DNA of 64,000 bases from Halomonas sp. Y3. Lineage in GTDB: Bacteria; Pseudomonadota; Gammaproteobacteria; Pseudomonadales; Halomonadaceae. The stretch lies in NCBI RefSeq assembly GCF_024137965.1, contig NZ_CP099975.1:806001-870000 (forward strand), in the 5' to 3' direction. The notes below the pieces were generated by a model, which was not told where the DNA came from, ran no database searches, and saw only the letters and a list, made by a program, of their open reading frames with translations. The position numbers and the translations under genes were made by a program. How positions within the stretch are numbered: position 1 is the first letter of the stretch; each line of letters opens with the position of its first letter. Below are positions 63,874-64,000 of the stretch, in pieces.

Positions 63874-64000
63874 TCAGCCGTGAGCCCCGGCGGGCAGCAG
63901 GCTCCAGAGCTGCCAGAGGGCGAAGGCGATGATGGAGAGGGCCGCGATGCTGCGCGTGGCCCGATGGCGGATCAGGCCGCCCAGCTGGCGTGCCGCCAGG
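63874..64000 (-). CDS. C-terminal fragment of a membrane protein, possibly TauE/SafE-like
   Basis: The minus frame open from the window edge gives about 42 residues ending at TGA 63876-63874. It contains one membrane helix (SIAALSIIAFALWQLWSLL) after a basic segment. In related genomes a sulfite exporter TauE/SafE-like gene lies upstream of anr/hemN near cco genes, and the sequence suits such an end. The identification is tentative because the rest is outside the window. Confidence 0.5.
   Translation of the reverse strand, partial: LAARQLGGLIRHRATRSIAALSIIAFALWQLWSLLPAGAHG

Overview
The window is GC-rich chromosomal DNA from a gammaproteobacterium, most likely a member of the Halomonadaceae (Halomonas-like). 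This is inferred from gene content and neighbourhoods: dapA-bamC-MBL-purC, anr next to hemN, a CrbS/CrbR acetate system beside acs, a symporter with a DUF4212 subunit, and an AceF with Asn in the active-site motif as in pseudomonads. No rRNA is present to settle it.

Layout. 1-5618: end of an acetone carboxylase operon (acxA 3' end, acxB, acxC) followed by its sigma-54 activator acxR. 5631-7313: a PAS-GGDEF diguanylate cyclase with a damaged 5' end that abuts a short purL-like fragment. 7387-10018: scpA-scpB-rluB, overlapping. 10094-10275: two identical tRNA-Lys(UUU) genes. 10262-21225: an 11-kb integrated element in the second tRNA-Lys gene, bounded by a 15-bp att repeat. It carries an integrase, AlpA, a C4-type antisense RNA, small DNA-binding proteins, an array of palindromes, a prohead protease-capsid fusion, a tail tape measure protein and a TerS-like protein. 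No portal or large terminase is present. It looks like a P4/PICI-class phage satellite and is the most interesting part of the window.

21505-32682: housekeeping genes (nadA, bepA, tusA-like, perM, bcp, dapA, bamC, MBL hydrolase, purC, trmO, a GNAT, nadC, ampD). 33057-45473: aceE-aceF, adk, tsaB-rsmJ, plsB, a cardiolipin synthase, a UPF0149 protein and SprT. 45649-60414: an acetate block with acs, a group II intron inserted between acs and crbR, crbR, crbS (frameshifted in this sequence), a small membrane protein, a Na+/solute symporter with its small subunit, and a divergent cNMP/CBS/DUF294 protein with a DnaQ-like exonuclease. 60507-64000: ttcA, anr/fnr, an unusual HemN paralogue with an Anr box, and the 3' end of a membrane protein gene.

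Two themes link the genes. C2/C3 metabolism recurs: acetone carboxylation, pyruvate dehydrogenase, acetyl-CoA synthetase, its CrbSR regulator and a probable acetate-type symporter. Small structured DNA elements are also frequent: heptad repeats (AGSNNYR) at the 3' ends of five genes, matching imperfect palindromes upstream of acs and crbR, and Anr boxes at anr and hemN.
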